This document shows, one piece after another, positions 9,742 to 18,704 of a stretch of DNA of 64,000 bases (position 1 is the first letter of the stretch; every line of letters starts with the position of its first letter). Origin of the DNA: Candidatus Heimdallarchaeota archaeon (GTDB taxonomy: Archaea; Asgardarchaeota; Heimdallarchaeia; Heimdallarchaeales; Heimdallarchaeaceae); the NCBI GenBank assembly GCA_030603365.1, contig JAUVXV010000002.1, positions 248,001 to 312,000 on the forward strand, read 5' to 3'. The position numbers and the translations under genes are program-made. Under the pieces are notes generated by a model that searched no databases, was not told the origin of the DNA, and saw only the letters and a program-made list of their open reading frames with translations.

Positions 9742-10496
9742 CTTTTTCTTATTTTTGTTATACTTATAGCTAAAATCAATAAGAGCGACATCGTACCAAG
9801 TATAGAAGAATGGGTTGCTCCTTGCGTTGATGGAAATTCATCAACTCGTTCAATACCATAATAATAGTATTCATCTTTTATGGCATCGTTTGTCTGATAC
9901 ACGTTTTGTACTTTGATTAAAACTCCATCTTCGTCATACTGAACTATTGCTGATGCTTCACAATATTGGTCACCATATATTGGGTTAAAATGCTTTATCG
10001 TATCATTGTATTCGTATCCTATAATTTTACCAGATTGCATTCCTTCAAATTCACCTTCAAATATGTAATTTTCTGCATTTCGAACATCTACAGAGAAATT
10101 TCCACCTACAGGTCCGCCATAGTACACATCATAGATGTTGCTAGTATTTATCCACACATCATAGTAGTAATCGAATAAATCAGGTATCACAAAGAGATAC
10201 CCAATAGGTGCGATAAATGAAATGTGAATAGCTGTTAGGTTAATATTCCATATATGAAGATATGAGCTGGTTTCGATTACAGAAATATGATTTTCGTCAT
10301 AGGCTAAAATTTCATATTTCTCTTCATACTCTATGATATTAGATACTTCTTCCTCACCTTGTATCTGCCACCTTCTATCATGAGTAATAATGAATCTATA
10401 CTCATTTCCAACAATTGAATTTCCTTGACTTTCCAAGATTGGAGAAGTAATAATACAGAAAGTAAGAATTAGTAATGCTAATCTTCTCAAGGTCAT
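9723..10496 (-). CDS. anchored surface protein, family B
   Basis: 257 residues with a signal peptide (MTLRRLALLILTFCIITSPILES), a beta-rich extracellular domain, and a C-terminal membrane helix followed by KIRKRKNK. It matches the gene at 11411 along its length: EYRF(I)T near the start, W-x-I-x-GxE, and the FEGEFEGMQSGKIIGYEYN / FNGEFAGLWSNKIVRYTYN segment. Its ATG overlaps the stop of the family A gene (ATGA at 10493-10496) and follows GGAGGT, so the pair is translationally coupled. Function is unknown; no enzymatic motif is seen. Confidence 0.8.
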   Translation of the reverse strand: MTLRRLALLILTFCIITSPILESQGNSIVGNEYRFIITHDRRWQIQGEEEVSNIIEYEEKYEILAYDENHISVIETSSYLHIWNINLTAIHISFIAPIGYLFVIPDLFDYYYDVWINTSNIYDVYYGGPVGGNFSVDVRNAENYIFEGEFEGMQSGKIIGYEYNDTIKHFNPIYGDQYCEASAIVQYDEDGVLIKVQNVYQTNDAIKDEYYYYGIERVDEFPSTQGATHSSILGTMSLLLILAISITKIRKRKNKIV

Positions 10497-11215
10497 TTCT
10501 TAAACCTCCTTCTTCTTATAAATTCTCTAGTTATTGGTATAATCAGAAGAGATAATAAGATTGAATAGTAGCTATATGATACAGTTATATTCCCTACATT
10601 GGTAAGCTTCTCTTCTAGTAAGTAATGATCTTCAGCAATAGCTCCTTTGAAGCTTGATTCTTCCTTGAAGTAATCTCGTACACCATTTTCATTGTAACTG
10701 ATTTCAAAGGAATATGAGTATTCTCCTGAATCTTCTAATCCGAAACCATAGTAAGTTGTAGAGTTATAACCATATGTGTAGGAGTAGCTTGCATTATACT
10801 CAGCAGTATAGAAGCGTCTATTAGAAGCTGTACACTCAATTACTTCCTCTGACACCCATCTATCAGGCCAGACACTGTATAAGAAATCTAAATCTGAGAT
10901 ATTTACAAAATAACCTGGGTAATTAAGATTAAAGGGATTGTAATTATCCTCACCATAAATGGTCAGTGTATATCCTGATTTCCCATATTGACTCCAATAA
11001 AGATATACTAAATCATCAACAATATCTACAACTTCTAGATATTTGTTGAGGTTGTCAGTCCTTTTAATGGTCTCTCCATTATAAGTAAAAGTAGATCTAG
11101 CTGTGGTAGTGTAATAGTACCTATCACCTATAGTTATGTTAGTTTGAGCTAAACAGGAGCTTAAAGAGAATGTTACTAATATAATTAGAAAAGCAAATGT
11201 TATTTGTTTTTTCAA
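10493..11215 (-). CDS. anchored surface protein, family A
   Basis: 240 residues with a signal peptide (MKKQITFAFLIILVTFSLSSCLAQ), a Tyr/Ser-rich ectodomain and a C-terminal helix ending EFIRRRRFKK. The Cys near the cleavage point could be a lipobox, but the C-terminal helix already gives an anchor. It shares NYNPFNLNYPGYF and VWPDRW with the gene at 12178. It is first of a coupled A-B pair. The TTG start has GGAGGT eight bases upstream and a TTTAAATA box around 11252-11262. Function is unknown. Confidence 0.8.
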   Translation of the reverse strand: MKKQITFAFLIILVTFSLSSCLAQTNITIGDRYYYTTTARSTFTYNGETIKRTDNLNKYLEVVDIVDDLVYLYWSQYGKSGYTLTIYGEDNYNPFNLNYPGYFVNISDLDFLYSVWPDRWVSEEVIECTASNRRFYTAEYNASYSYTYGYNSTTYYGFGLEDSGEYSYSFEISYNENGVRDYFKEESSFKGAIAEDHYLLEEKLTNVGNITVSYSYYSILLSLLIIPITREFIRRRRFKK

Positions 11216-11410
11216 ATATATAAACCTCCTATCAAATCTAAATTTACCATTTTCAGCTATTTAAAGATATCTTGTAGTTTCATTGTTTGAATTCTTAGCA
11301 AGAATTGTATCAGTTCAAACATAATAATAAAGAAAGGAAAAAGAGAGAAGGAATATTATTTATTCTTTTAAATACTTTAGATAGTCAATAAAAAAAGGAA
11401 GAAATGAAGG

Positions 11411-12181
11411 TTATTTTCTTTTAGTTTTTCTTATATAATTATTCACAACTGCTAAGGAAATTATCATTACAGAAAGAACCAAGAGTGATGAAAAACTAAT
11501 CTGGTTGAAACTTTGAACCCTCTTTTTTGAACGGAAGTAATAACCTTCATAGATACTCCCAACCATATTCAGTTCAATTTCAAGATTCTCAAGAACTCCA
11601 TTTGTATCATATTGGATGAATACTGTAGATTCAAATTCAACAGTATCATTAATGCTTTCAAATTCCTGCAAAGTTTCATTATAGGTGTAACGTACAATTT
11701 TATTCGACCATAGTCCTGCAAATTCTCCATTGAAAGTATAGTCTGAATAAGTTCGAATGTCTTTGCTAAAATTACTACCTACATTGCTGGATCCTAGTAC
11801 AGTATACACATTTTCGTCTGTTTCCCATTTATTAGAATAATAATCGAATTGATCATTGAGTAAGAAAAAACTCCCTATTGGTCTAATCCAAGGATCAGGT
11901 TCAAGAGTATATGTAAGATTGATGGAATTGACGGAAAATTCCCTTTGATATATTAAATTAAAATATAATATACCATTTTCATAATCAAGTATCTCGTAAG
12001 TATATTGATATTCTTGATATTCTGACATTTTTTCATATCCTTCTATTTTGTCCCAAGTTTCATAGATTGTGATAAATCTATATTCATCTTCATATGAAGG
12101 GAGTCCTGAAACAAAGTTTGGAATTAGAATTAGACTCAGAGTAATGAGAAATAGAGCTAAAGTTCTTGTCTTTTTTGTCAT
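11411..12181 (-). CDS. anchored surface protein, family B (second copy)
   Basis: 256 residues with a signal peptide (MTKKTRTLALFLITLSLILI), a beta-rich ectodomain and a C-terminal helix followed by RKTKRK. It is the paralogue of 9723-10496. An upstream in-frame ATG at 12211 is rejected because it adds ten acidic residues before the signal peptide; the ATG at 12181 overlaps the preceding stop as ATGA (12178-12181), exactly as in the other pair, and follows a GGAGGAGG run. Function is unknown. Confidence 0.8.
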   Translation of the reverse strand: MTKKTRTLALFLITLSLILIPNFVSGLPSYEDEYRFITIYETWDKIEGYEKMSEYQEYQYTYEILDYENGILYFNLIYQREFSVNSINLTYTLEPDPWIRPIGSFFLLNDQFDYYSNKWETDENVYTVLGSSNVGSNFSKDIRTYSDYTFNGEFAGLWSNKIVRYTYNETLQEFESINDTVEFESTVFIQYDTNGVLENLEIELNMVGSIYEGYYFRSKKRVQSFNQISFSSLLVLSVMIISLAVVNNYIRKTKRK

Positions 12182-12927
12182 GGTTTCTTCCTCCTCCTCT
12201 GAAAAGTACAAAGTAATATCGTTATTGAGATTATTGTAATCATAGGAACTACGAATGAAAAACTAGCTCCTTCAGATTCAGCTGTGCTAGTTAATTTAAT
12301 TTCATATAAATAATACCTTTCAGCTATGTTTCCTGTGAAATGAGTCTCATATTTCCTATATTTGAGTACACCATATTCAGTGTAAGTAAATTCATCATAC
12401 CTATGATATTCACCTACATCATAGAAATAACCATAGTCTGGTGGAGAAGGATATTGGACGGTCATGTTTCTTCCATAAGGCAGTCTATAACTAGAATTTG
12501 TCATTTCAGCTAAAAAGCTTCCATCTTCTGCAGTAATCTCGACAATAAAATAATCTTCATAGTTTTCATATCTATCTGGCCAAATTTCATAGAAGAAATC
12601 AAATGAATCAGGATCCATAAAGTAGCCTGGAAAGTTTAAACTGAAGGGATTATAGTTTTCTTCACTCCAGATATTTTGCATAAGATATCCAGGTCCAATA
12701 TGAAAATAATAGATACTGACTTTATCATCTTCAAGGGCTAATATTTCATAAAACCAAGTTTGTTCTGCCTTCTTCCTATTAATATCACCTTCATACTCAA
12801 AGGTTTCTTCAATTAATCCTGAATAATATAAAATATCACCTACTTCTAATGTGGCTTGAGCTTGAGAGATATTAGTAGAAAGAAAAATTCCCATTATTAT
12901 TAAATAACATACTATTTTTTTATTGAT
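12178..12927 (-). CDS. anchored surface protein, family A (second copy), probable ATC start
   Basis: About 250 residues with a signal peptide (NKKIVCYLIIMGIFLSTNIS), ectodomain and a C-terminal helix ending QRRRKKP. It is the paralogue of 10493-11215, sharing ENYNPFSLNFPGYF and IWPDRY. The only canonical codons near the start are a TTG at 12942 that precedes the Shine-Dalgarno and a GTG inside it. GGAGGTGA followed four bases later by ATC at 12927 gives a perfect signal peptide with a basic N-terminus, so initiation at ATC is preferred. A TTTAAATAA box near 12975 puts the transcript start just before the Shine-Dalgarno. TTG at 12942 remains possible. Confidence 0.75.
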   Translation of the reverse strand: MNKKIVCYLIIMGIFLSTNISQAQATLEVGDILYYSGLIEETFEYEGDINRKKAEQTWFYEILALEDDKVSIYYFHIGPGYLMQNIWSEENYNPFSLNFPGYFMDPDSFDFFYEIWPDRYENYEDYFIVEITAEDGSFLAEMTNSSYRLPYGRNMTVQYPSPPDYGYFYDVGEYHRYDEFTYTEYGVLKYRKYETHFTGNIAERYYLYEIKLTSTAESEGASFSFVVPMITIISITILLCTFQRRRKKP

Positions 12928-12931
12928 TGAG

Positions 12932-12937
12932 TTCACC
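12932..12937 (-). promoter_or_regulatory. Shine-Dalgarno ahead of an apparent ATC start
   Basis: GGTGAA, part of GGAGGTGA, is complementary to the archaeal 16S 3' end (ATCACCTCC). With a four-base gap, the spacing seen at many genes here, the next codon is ATC at 12927-12925 and no ATG, GTG or TTG is within reach downstream. Confidence 0.55.
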
Positions 12938-13048
12938 TCCAATCAAATTATAGGTTAACTTAACTAATTATTTAAACATATCCCAGATAGGCTAAATCCA
13001 TAAAAGAGAAAAATAAAGAATAAAAATTAAAAATCAGGAAAAAGGAAA

Positions 13049-14479
13049 TTACTTTTTCTTTTTAAGAGCAAAATAGATTATTACTGCTAAGATTATCTGG
13101 AAACCACCTAGAATACCAACAAGAATTATTATCTCTCCAATATCTAGATTTTGAAAAATTCCAGATTGTAAATCCTCGATGCTACCAAAGAACTTCCTAT
13201 AAAAAACATCATAATCGGTGCCAGAACCTAAATAGTCCATTGCGTCTTGCCAAATAATATGGATAAATCCATTGATGTCTGTTGCTACTTCTGGATAGTA
13301 ACTATTATCATCATTATCAGTTGATACTACAAGCTCTTGAGACCAAGTTTGAGTTTCGCTATCCTTTATTCTTAACATTATATCTGCATCGCTATTGGAA
13401 CCACCATAAGGTGTTGAGTCGTGCCACACAACAACTATATCTCCATAAACATCAACAGTTACATCAGGTCGTGAGCTAGAACTAACGCACTCATCAGAGA
13501 CGAATTCAAAATTGTACCAAGCATCCAATTCTGGATTAAATTCATAATAGAAGATATCAGCATCTGAGCCAGAATCTATCATTGGGGAATCATCATACCA
13601 TACTGAATGGACTAAACCATCTTTTCCACAAGCTAATTTTACTCCTGAGCTGTAACCATCAGATAACCAAGAAACAACAGTAGTGTAAGACCAATCCCCT
13701 GAAAGATCTCTAGATTTAAAGAAAATATCTCGATCAAGACCACTCAATTCAAAATTGGAATCATCTTGCCATGCAATAAATACTTCTCCTTTCGAATTTA
13801 CACAAATACTAGGAACTCCTGAAAGGTCATCACTCTCTGTTGAAACAACTTCTGCTATACCCCAAGAGGAGGAGGAAGCATGGTACTTTTTGTAGAAGAC
13901 ATCTGTATCTATGCCTGAGCTAAGATAATCTGTTGAGTCGTACCAGGCAACATGAATGTTTCCAGATTCTCCAATTGCAGCAACCGGGATATAGGAACCT
14001 AACGTGCTTTCAGTTGATATTATTTCGACAGCAGACCAACTAGAACCACCAGAGGTTTTTACTGAATGACAGATGTCATGGTCTCCACCAGATGTACCAT
14101 AATAGTCAGTATCATCCATCCAGAAAACATGAACGTTATCTTCATTGTCAATTAAAAGAAAGGGTCGATCAGCTATTCCTGTACTGTCAGGAGACACTTC
14201 TTCCATTGATCCCCATGATTCTGCTTGAATATCATACTTTGAATAATAAATATTATACCCCCCAGTTGATTCCTCCCAGACAACGTGAATGTTGCCTTTT
14301 GAATCTACTGCAACATCAGGATAGTGACAAGGCATATCACTCTCAAATGAAGCAACTTGAGTAGAACCCCAAGACCAGGAAGACCTGTCAACACCGGCTT
14401 TAACTGTAACTTCTGAAAGATAGATACTTAAAAGCAATAACAATATTGCGTAAAAGAATAGTAACTTTTTATTCCTCAA
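13049..14479 (-). CDS. secreted seven-bladed beta-propeller protein, membrane-anchored
   Basis: About 477 residues. A signal peptide (NKKLLFFYAILLLLLSIYLSE) is followed by seven repeats of roughly 55-60 residues, each with an Asp-rich turn of the type (I/V)HVxWxDxT...SGxDxDIFYK, typical of BNR/sialidase-like propellers. A C-terminal membrane helix (GEIIILVGILGGFQIILAVIIYF) ends in KKKK. The catalytic residues of a sialidase are not evident, so binding rather than hydrolysis is more likely. It is paralogous to 22414-24192. The TTG at 14479 is chosen over the TTG at 14497 because GGTG lies between them at a suitable distance. Confidence 0.8.
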   Translation of the reverse strand: MRNKKLLFFYAILLLLLSIYLSEVTVKAGVDRSSWSWGSTQVASFESDMPCHYPDVAVDSKGNIHVVWEESTGGYNIYYSKYDIQAESWGSMEEVSPDSTGIADRPFLLIDNEDNVHVFWMDDTDYYGTSGGDHDICHSVKTSGGSSWSAVEIISTESTLGSYIPVAAIGESGNIHVAWYDSTDYLSSGIDTDVFYKKYHASSSSWGIAEVVSTESDDLSGVPSICVNSKGEVFIAWQDDSNFELSGLDRDIFFKSRDLSGDWSYTTVVSWLSDGYSSGVKLACGKDGLVHSVWYDDSPMIDSGSDADIFYYEFNPELDAWYNFEFVSDECVSSSSRPDVTVDVYGDIVVVWHDSTPYGGSNSDADIMLRIKDSETQTWSQELVVSTDNDDNSYYPEVATDINGFIHIIWQDAMDYLGSGTDYDVFYRKFFGSIEDLQSGIFQNLDIGEIIILVGILGGFQIILAVIIYFALKKKK

Positions 14480-14576
14480 AATAAAACACCAAATCAAAAG
14501 TAGACTATTCTATCCTAAAAATCTTCTCTATTTTTCTAAACAATGTAGAAATTGTTAAAAAAGGTTTATTAAGAAA

Positions 14577-15125
14577 TTGGATTATGTACCAAACTGTGAT
14601 GATCTAATGGCGGAGTTCGTTCCTTTGGATCTGGAAATTCATAGAGAGGAGTTGATTGATCTTAATATTGAATATATGGGTTGGATTTTCAATGAAATAG
14701 AAAAACACTTCAAAATTGATGCAAAATCAGAAATAGGACCAGTTGACGAATATATCCGTGGTAAAATTGATGAAATTTATTATTTTAGTCCTCCTAATGG
14801 AATATGCTATCTTATAAAAGTAGATAATCAATACGCAGGGATGGGAGCATTTCGCAAACTCAGAGAGGGAGTTGCGGAGATTAAACGTATGTATGTTAAA
14901 CCCGAATTTAGAGGGAGAGGATTAGGAAAACAACTAATGCATAAACTTCTACAAAAAATCGAAGAATATCAATTTTCAGTGATTTATTTGGATACAGCTC
15001 TTTTTATGGAAGCTGCTCATAGTCTTTATAGGAAAATGGGTTTTACCGATAGAGAAGTATTTCCGGAAACTGAAGTACCTGAAGCTTTCAAACACCTCTG
15101 GAATTATATGGAGAAGAAAGTTTGA
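14577..15125 (+). CDS. GNAT family N-acetyltransferase
   Basis: 182 residues. The acetyl-CoA-binding motif A is clear: IKRMYVKPEFRGRGLGKQLM at about residues 100-119, followed by SLYRKMGF near 151. The family acetylates amines, from antibiotics to protein N-termini; the substrate is not apparent. The TTG start at 14577 has only a weak upstream GGTT; the next in-frame start is the ATG ten codons in, which would still leave the domain whole. It is divergent from the propeller gene. Confidence 0.85.
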   Translation: MDYVPNCDDLMAEFVPLDLEIHREELIDLNIEYMGWIFNEIEKHFKIDAKSEIGPVDEYIRGKIDEIYYFSPPNGICYLIKVDNQYAGMGAFRKLREGVAEIKRMYVKPEFRGRGLGKQLMHKLLQKIEEYQFSVIYLDTALFMEAAHSLYRKMGFTDREVFPETEVPEAFKHLWNYMEKKV

Positions 15126-15151
15126 ATTAGTAATTATTTAGATTTATCAAT

Positions 15152-17023
15152 TTAAGTTTCCAATTCAAAAATTTCTTTAGCCCATTTTTCTAGCATTTCT
15201 GACTTTTCATCAGGAAGCATTCTTCCTGTTTTTGAAGAGAAGTCGAAATCTTCTCTGAACGAAGAGGTTTTAATTTGCTTTACAAAGTAGTTTAGCTTTT
15301 TCCTTGCTGTGTAACTAGAACCTTTAAACGCATAACAAACTATAGAACTATCTAGATTTTGAAAAATTAACAAGTAGTTTTGATGTTCAATTCTACGAAT
15401 GGAACCTTTAGTTGAAAAAACTTCTTGAATAATGTTGTTTATAGCAGATAGGAATCCCGAAAGCAGAACCTGATCTACTTTAGCACTTGTCCCAAATTGC
15501 AATGAAAATAGCGGAACTCCACCTTCGTTTAATAAAATCAGCATAACTGGAGTATCGTTTTCTATCTCTTGAAGATCAAATGTTGCACGGGTAATCATAT
15601 TTGCAACTAGTTTATCTATTTTGGATTCTTTGATTCTATCAGCTAAACTAGCTTCTTCCGAAATAAGATTCTTCCAATTATTCAACTCAGTTAGAAGGTT
15701 ATCGTGATCACTTGAGATTTTTCGAGCTAAATTTTCCAAATCCTGACTTTCAGCGATAGATTGAGCAGTTGATAAGAACCCCCTAGCTTTATCAATATCA
15801 GCATTGACCAGTGCTAGTCTTCCCTTTAACCAATAAACTTCTGCTAGTAAAGAATGAGAAAACTGCTGTTCAGCAATCGCAAGCAGTTTATCAGTTAGAC
15901 CTTCTAAATCAACTAGAATATCTGGATTGTTCGAAAATCTTAGCTCATGTAATTGTATCTCACAAAGATTTAGCATTGCATGAATGTTAATTTCCTGATA
16001 AACTAGATTCTTACTGATTATATCTTGAAGGATTTCTTGAGACCTACCTAAACTTGTAAATCTATTTTCTTTTCGGAGTAAAACTACTTCAGCTAGAAGT
16101 GAATAATAGTGGATCATTGTCCCTTCATGGTCCTCAGCTGTATCTATTGACAACTGCAAATGCTCATTTGCTTCAAACAGCTGATCTTTGGCAATCAATA
16201 TATTGATTAGATAATATAGTGATTCTACAACTGTGAATTTGAAATTTATCTCAAGTGCTCTCTTTAGACTTTTAGTGAAATACTCAAATGAATTATCAAA
16301 ATCCCCTTGGCTATAAAAAACAATACCTACATTGTTGTATATGATTGCCATACCATAGATATTACCAATTTCTTGGTGAAGAATTAAGGCAGTATTATAG
16401 AATTGGAGAGCTTTACCAAAATCTCCACTAAGTCTGTGAATCTCTCCAATTGCAACTAAAGCATCTGCCATAACAATGTAATTATTAAATTTCCTACCTA
16501 TGTCTAGACTTTGTTCAAGGACTGCACTAGCTTCAATGAGTTTTCCTTGATATGTCAATATCTTACCTTTACGGAAGAGACTTTGAGCAAATAACATATC
16601 ATCATCAATTTCATCTGTAAGTTCAAGTGTTTGTTCAATGTAGACCTCTGATTTCTTTAAATCTCTAAAACTGTATATAGAACTTTTATTGAGTAAAATA
16701 TTTGCATCCACTCTGTTCTTCAGAGAAGTTGTGAGTTCTTTTTTCTCATTTCTAATCTTGTTTTCAACTCTTTCAATCATTAGAAGGCTTTCTTCAAACT
16801 GTCCTAATTGCCACAGTGATTCTATAACTAAGAGGAACAGGTCATACTTCTGTTCAAGAGAAAGGATTGTTTCGCCAAAGAGATTGATTGTGTGTTGGGC
16901 AAGAGAGATTGCATCTTCAAAGAATCCTAAATGAGTTATCACATACGCTTTTTTGCTCATTAGTTCTGCAAATTGCTTTTCTGAAAGAGTGGGAGTCTCC
17001 TCTGTTTGTTTAATCTCAGCCAA
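15152..17023 (-). CDS. TPR protein with C-terminal roadblock/longin-like domain
   Basis: 623 residues from the TTG at 17023. Residues about 15-430 are TPR helical hairpins (for example AIIYNNVGIVFYSQGDFDNSFEYFTKSL), a scaffold for protein binding. A helical linker follows, then a C-terminal alpha/beta domain (VMLILLNEGGVPLFSLQFG, later YLLIFQNLDSSIVCYAF) resembling the roadblock/longin-like gene at 3917. It is cytoplasmic and probably a regulatory or trafficking-type adaptor. The start is uncertain: the frame stays open and TPR-like for another 22 codons (to about 17090) but has no ATG, GTG or TTG there. A TATA-like AAATATTTAA at about 17138-17149 suits that longer form. Confidence 0.8.
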   Translation of the reverse strand: MAEIKQTEETPTLSEKQFAELMSKKAYVITHLGFFEDAISLAQHTINLFGETILSLEQKYDLFLLVIESLWQLGQFEESLLMIERVENKIRNEKKELTTSLKNRVDANILLNKSSIYSFRDLKKSEVYIEQTLELTDEIDDDMLFAQSLFRKGKILTYQGKLIEASAVLEQSLDIGRKFNNYIVMADALVAIGEIHRLSGDFGKALQFYNTALILHQEIGNIYGMAIIYNNVGIVFYSQGDFDNSFEYFTKSLKRALEINFKFTVVESLYYLINILIAKDQLFEANEHLQLSIDTAEDHEGTMIHYYSLLAEVVLLRKENRFTSLGRSQEILQDIISKNLVYQEINIHAMLNLCEIQLHELRFSNNPDILVDLEGLTDKLLAIAEQQFSHSLLAEVYWLKGRLALVNADIDKARGFLSTAQSIAESQDLENLARKISSDHDNLLTELNNWKNLISEEASLADRIKESKIDKLVANMITRATFDLQEIENDTPVMLILLNEGGVPLFSLQFGTSAKVDQVLLSGFLSAINNIIQEVFSTKGSIRRIEHQNYLLIFQNLDSSIVCYAFKGSSYTARKKLNYFVKQIKTSSFREDFDFSSKTGRMLPDEKSEMLEKWAKEIFELET

Positions 17024-17154
17024 TGCTTCTTTATATTTGTAGGAAGCAATTAAAGAATCGATAATTGCTGTACTCTCATCTATTGATGTAAATTATAACA
17101 CTCTCGTTTTGCAGTTAGGTTTTAGTAAAAAAGGTAGGTTAAATATTTTTCATT

Positions 17155-17412
17155 TTAGGCGAACAAAAATAAGACAACCCGATAACAATTCAAACACAAT
17201 ATAAGAAAGAGGAAAAAAGAAGTTGCATTGTCGAAATGTTCATTTGAATAATCCAAATCTTTTACATCTACAAGAACCCAAGTAGCTTCTGGAACTTTAT
17301 ACTTAGCTTGATCTATTTCACTTTGATGCTTATCTATAGCTGTAATGTATTCCCGTTCAATTTGAGCAATGATACCCTCTCCCTCTCCACCAATATCAAT
17401 AAGGAATAACCA
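17155..17412 (-). pseudogene. decayed class I SAM-dependent methyltransferase fragment
   Basis: An 85-codon frame without a plausible start reads LFLIDIGGEGEGIIAQIE... then AIDKHQSEIDQAKYKVPEA and DVKDLDYSNEHFDNATSFF. These are methyltransferase motif I (DIGGEGEG), the acidic residue ending strand 2, and motif III/IV-like spacing. The N-terminal helices are missing, and after NATSFF the sequence turns into unrelated hydrophobic residues and stops, as after a frameshift. It lies in the gap between the TPR gene and the aminotransferase and explains most of it. Confidence 0.65.
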
Positions 17413-17449
17413 TTATTCTTTTAAATCTTAAATTTTGACCAGATTCAGC

Positions 17450-18679
17450 ATGGTAAAGAGAGTTATCAAAGCAGCACCAGATTATTTAGCCCTAAACTTT
17501 TTTGATTTTATTAGACATTTTACTAATCTTTTTACTTCTAAAGAATATAATCTTTGGATAGAATCCGATAAGTACACCACAATTTTTGGTTATTCATGTA
17601 GAGGATTATTTGAAGTTTGTATGCAGTATTTTTATAAAGAAGATTTGGTGGTTGCAACAACTCCTATCCAGCACACATCATTTAGGAACATTTTGGAAAA
17701 GTATGTTAAACCAGAAAACATTCACATTATTAGATTAAATAAAAACTATAATGGAATTGAAGAAATCCCTAAATTAGATAACTGCGATTTAGCAGTAATA
17801 ACACACTATTTTGGACAGGATATGGATATATCTGTGCTATCAGAATTTAAAAAGAAACATAACTGTATTATTATAGAAGATAGGGTACAGGGAGGAACAC
17901 TTGATTTACTTTCAAGTCATGAAATTGTTGATATCCCAATATACTCAATGGGTATGGATAAAAGACCAATTGCTCTTGGGGGAGGATTTATGTATATTAA
18001 TAATCAACATAAAGAATTAATAGAAGGTACAAAAAAGATAATTGAAGCATTACCCATAGAAAAAACAGGTAAAAGATTTAAAGAAATGGTGAAGAAGTTA
18101 CCCACTTTTCTATTTTATAATAGTCGAATCTTCTTAGCTTCATTTATTGAGCTACTTCGAGTAGCAACTTTCTTTAATAGGGATATTAGTTTGTTGAAAT
18201 TTGCTAAAGCTTATAGAGCAAAAAACCCTGGATTTGATCGAGAAACCTTTTTGAGTAAACCTTCTCAAGGTTTGCTAAAATCAATGTATCAGAATTTGGA
18301 CAACTATAAAAAAATGGAAAGCTTGTTTGCTAAAAAATATGCTTATTTCATCGAATGTTTAGATCCTGAGATTATACCCTATTTCTTCCCTTGGTATAAA
18401 GGGAATAGTAGCTTATCTTCCTATAATACGATACAAATTGAAGAACATCTGGTGGATCAGTTTCTAGAGTTCTTAACTGAATATGACATAACCTGTATAG
18501 CTAACCCTACTTATAAAGTGTTTAACCATTCCTATGAGAATAAAGAAGTAGATGTCAAATTTAATAATGGTATAGTATACATTCCATCAACTCCTAACAT
18601 GAAAAGAAAGGAAATTGAACTACTTGCAGACAAGCTTCATGATTTCTATCATACGTTTTGTAAAGAAAAAGGAAAGTAA
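17450..18679 (+). CDS. DegT/DnrJ/EryC1-like PLP-dependent aminotransferase family protein
   Basis: About 409 residues with the fold-type I layout: HTSFRNILEKYV in the early PLP-side region, VITHYFGQ, IIIEDRVQGG as the Asp-containing cofactor strand, and a Lys in MGMDKRPIALGGGF where the Schiff-base lysine and following glycine loop belong. Relatives transaminate nucleotide-linked sugars or act on lipid head groups; the substrate is not known and no sugar cluster surrounds it. The ATG at 17450 is preferred to TTG 17435 because a TTTAAATC box near 17420 would make it leaderless. The helical insert about residues 195-270 is longer than in typical sugar aminotransferases. Confidence 0.7.
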   Translation: MVKRVIKAAPDYLALNFFDFIRHFTNLFTSKEYNLWIESDKYTTIFGYSCRGLFEVCMQYFYKEDLVVATTPIQHTSFRNILEKYVKPENIHIIRLNKNYNGIEEIPKLDNCDLAVITHYFGQDMDISVLSEFKKKHNCIIIEDRVQGGTLDLLSSHEIVDIPIYSMGMDKRPIALGGGFMYINNQHKELIEGTKKIIEALPIEKTGKRFKEMVKKLPTFLFYNSRIFLASFIELLRVATFFNRDISLLKFAKAYRAKNPGFDRETFLSKPSQGLLKSMYQNLDNYKKMESLFAKKYAYFIECLDPEIIPYFFPWYKGNSSLSSYNTIQIEEHLVDQFLEFLTEYDITCIANPTYKVFNHSYENKEVDVKFNNGIVYIPSTPNMKRKEIELLADKLHDFYHTFCKEKGK

Positions 18680-18704
18680 GAGATGTCTACTCCCTACGTC
18701 TCTT
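18678..18704. terminator. bidirectional terminator hairpin
   Basis: AAGAGATGT pairs with ACGTCTCTT (nine positions, one G-T pair) around a nine-base loop. It spans the facing stops of the aminotransferase and the anchored protein at 18687 and is followed by T-rich sequence. Confidence 0.55.

Noticed and set aside
13049..14479. exo-sialidase function for the propeller proteins
   Set aside because: The repeats match the fold but no catalytic Arg/Asp/Tyr set can be picked out, so only a binding role is suggested.
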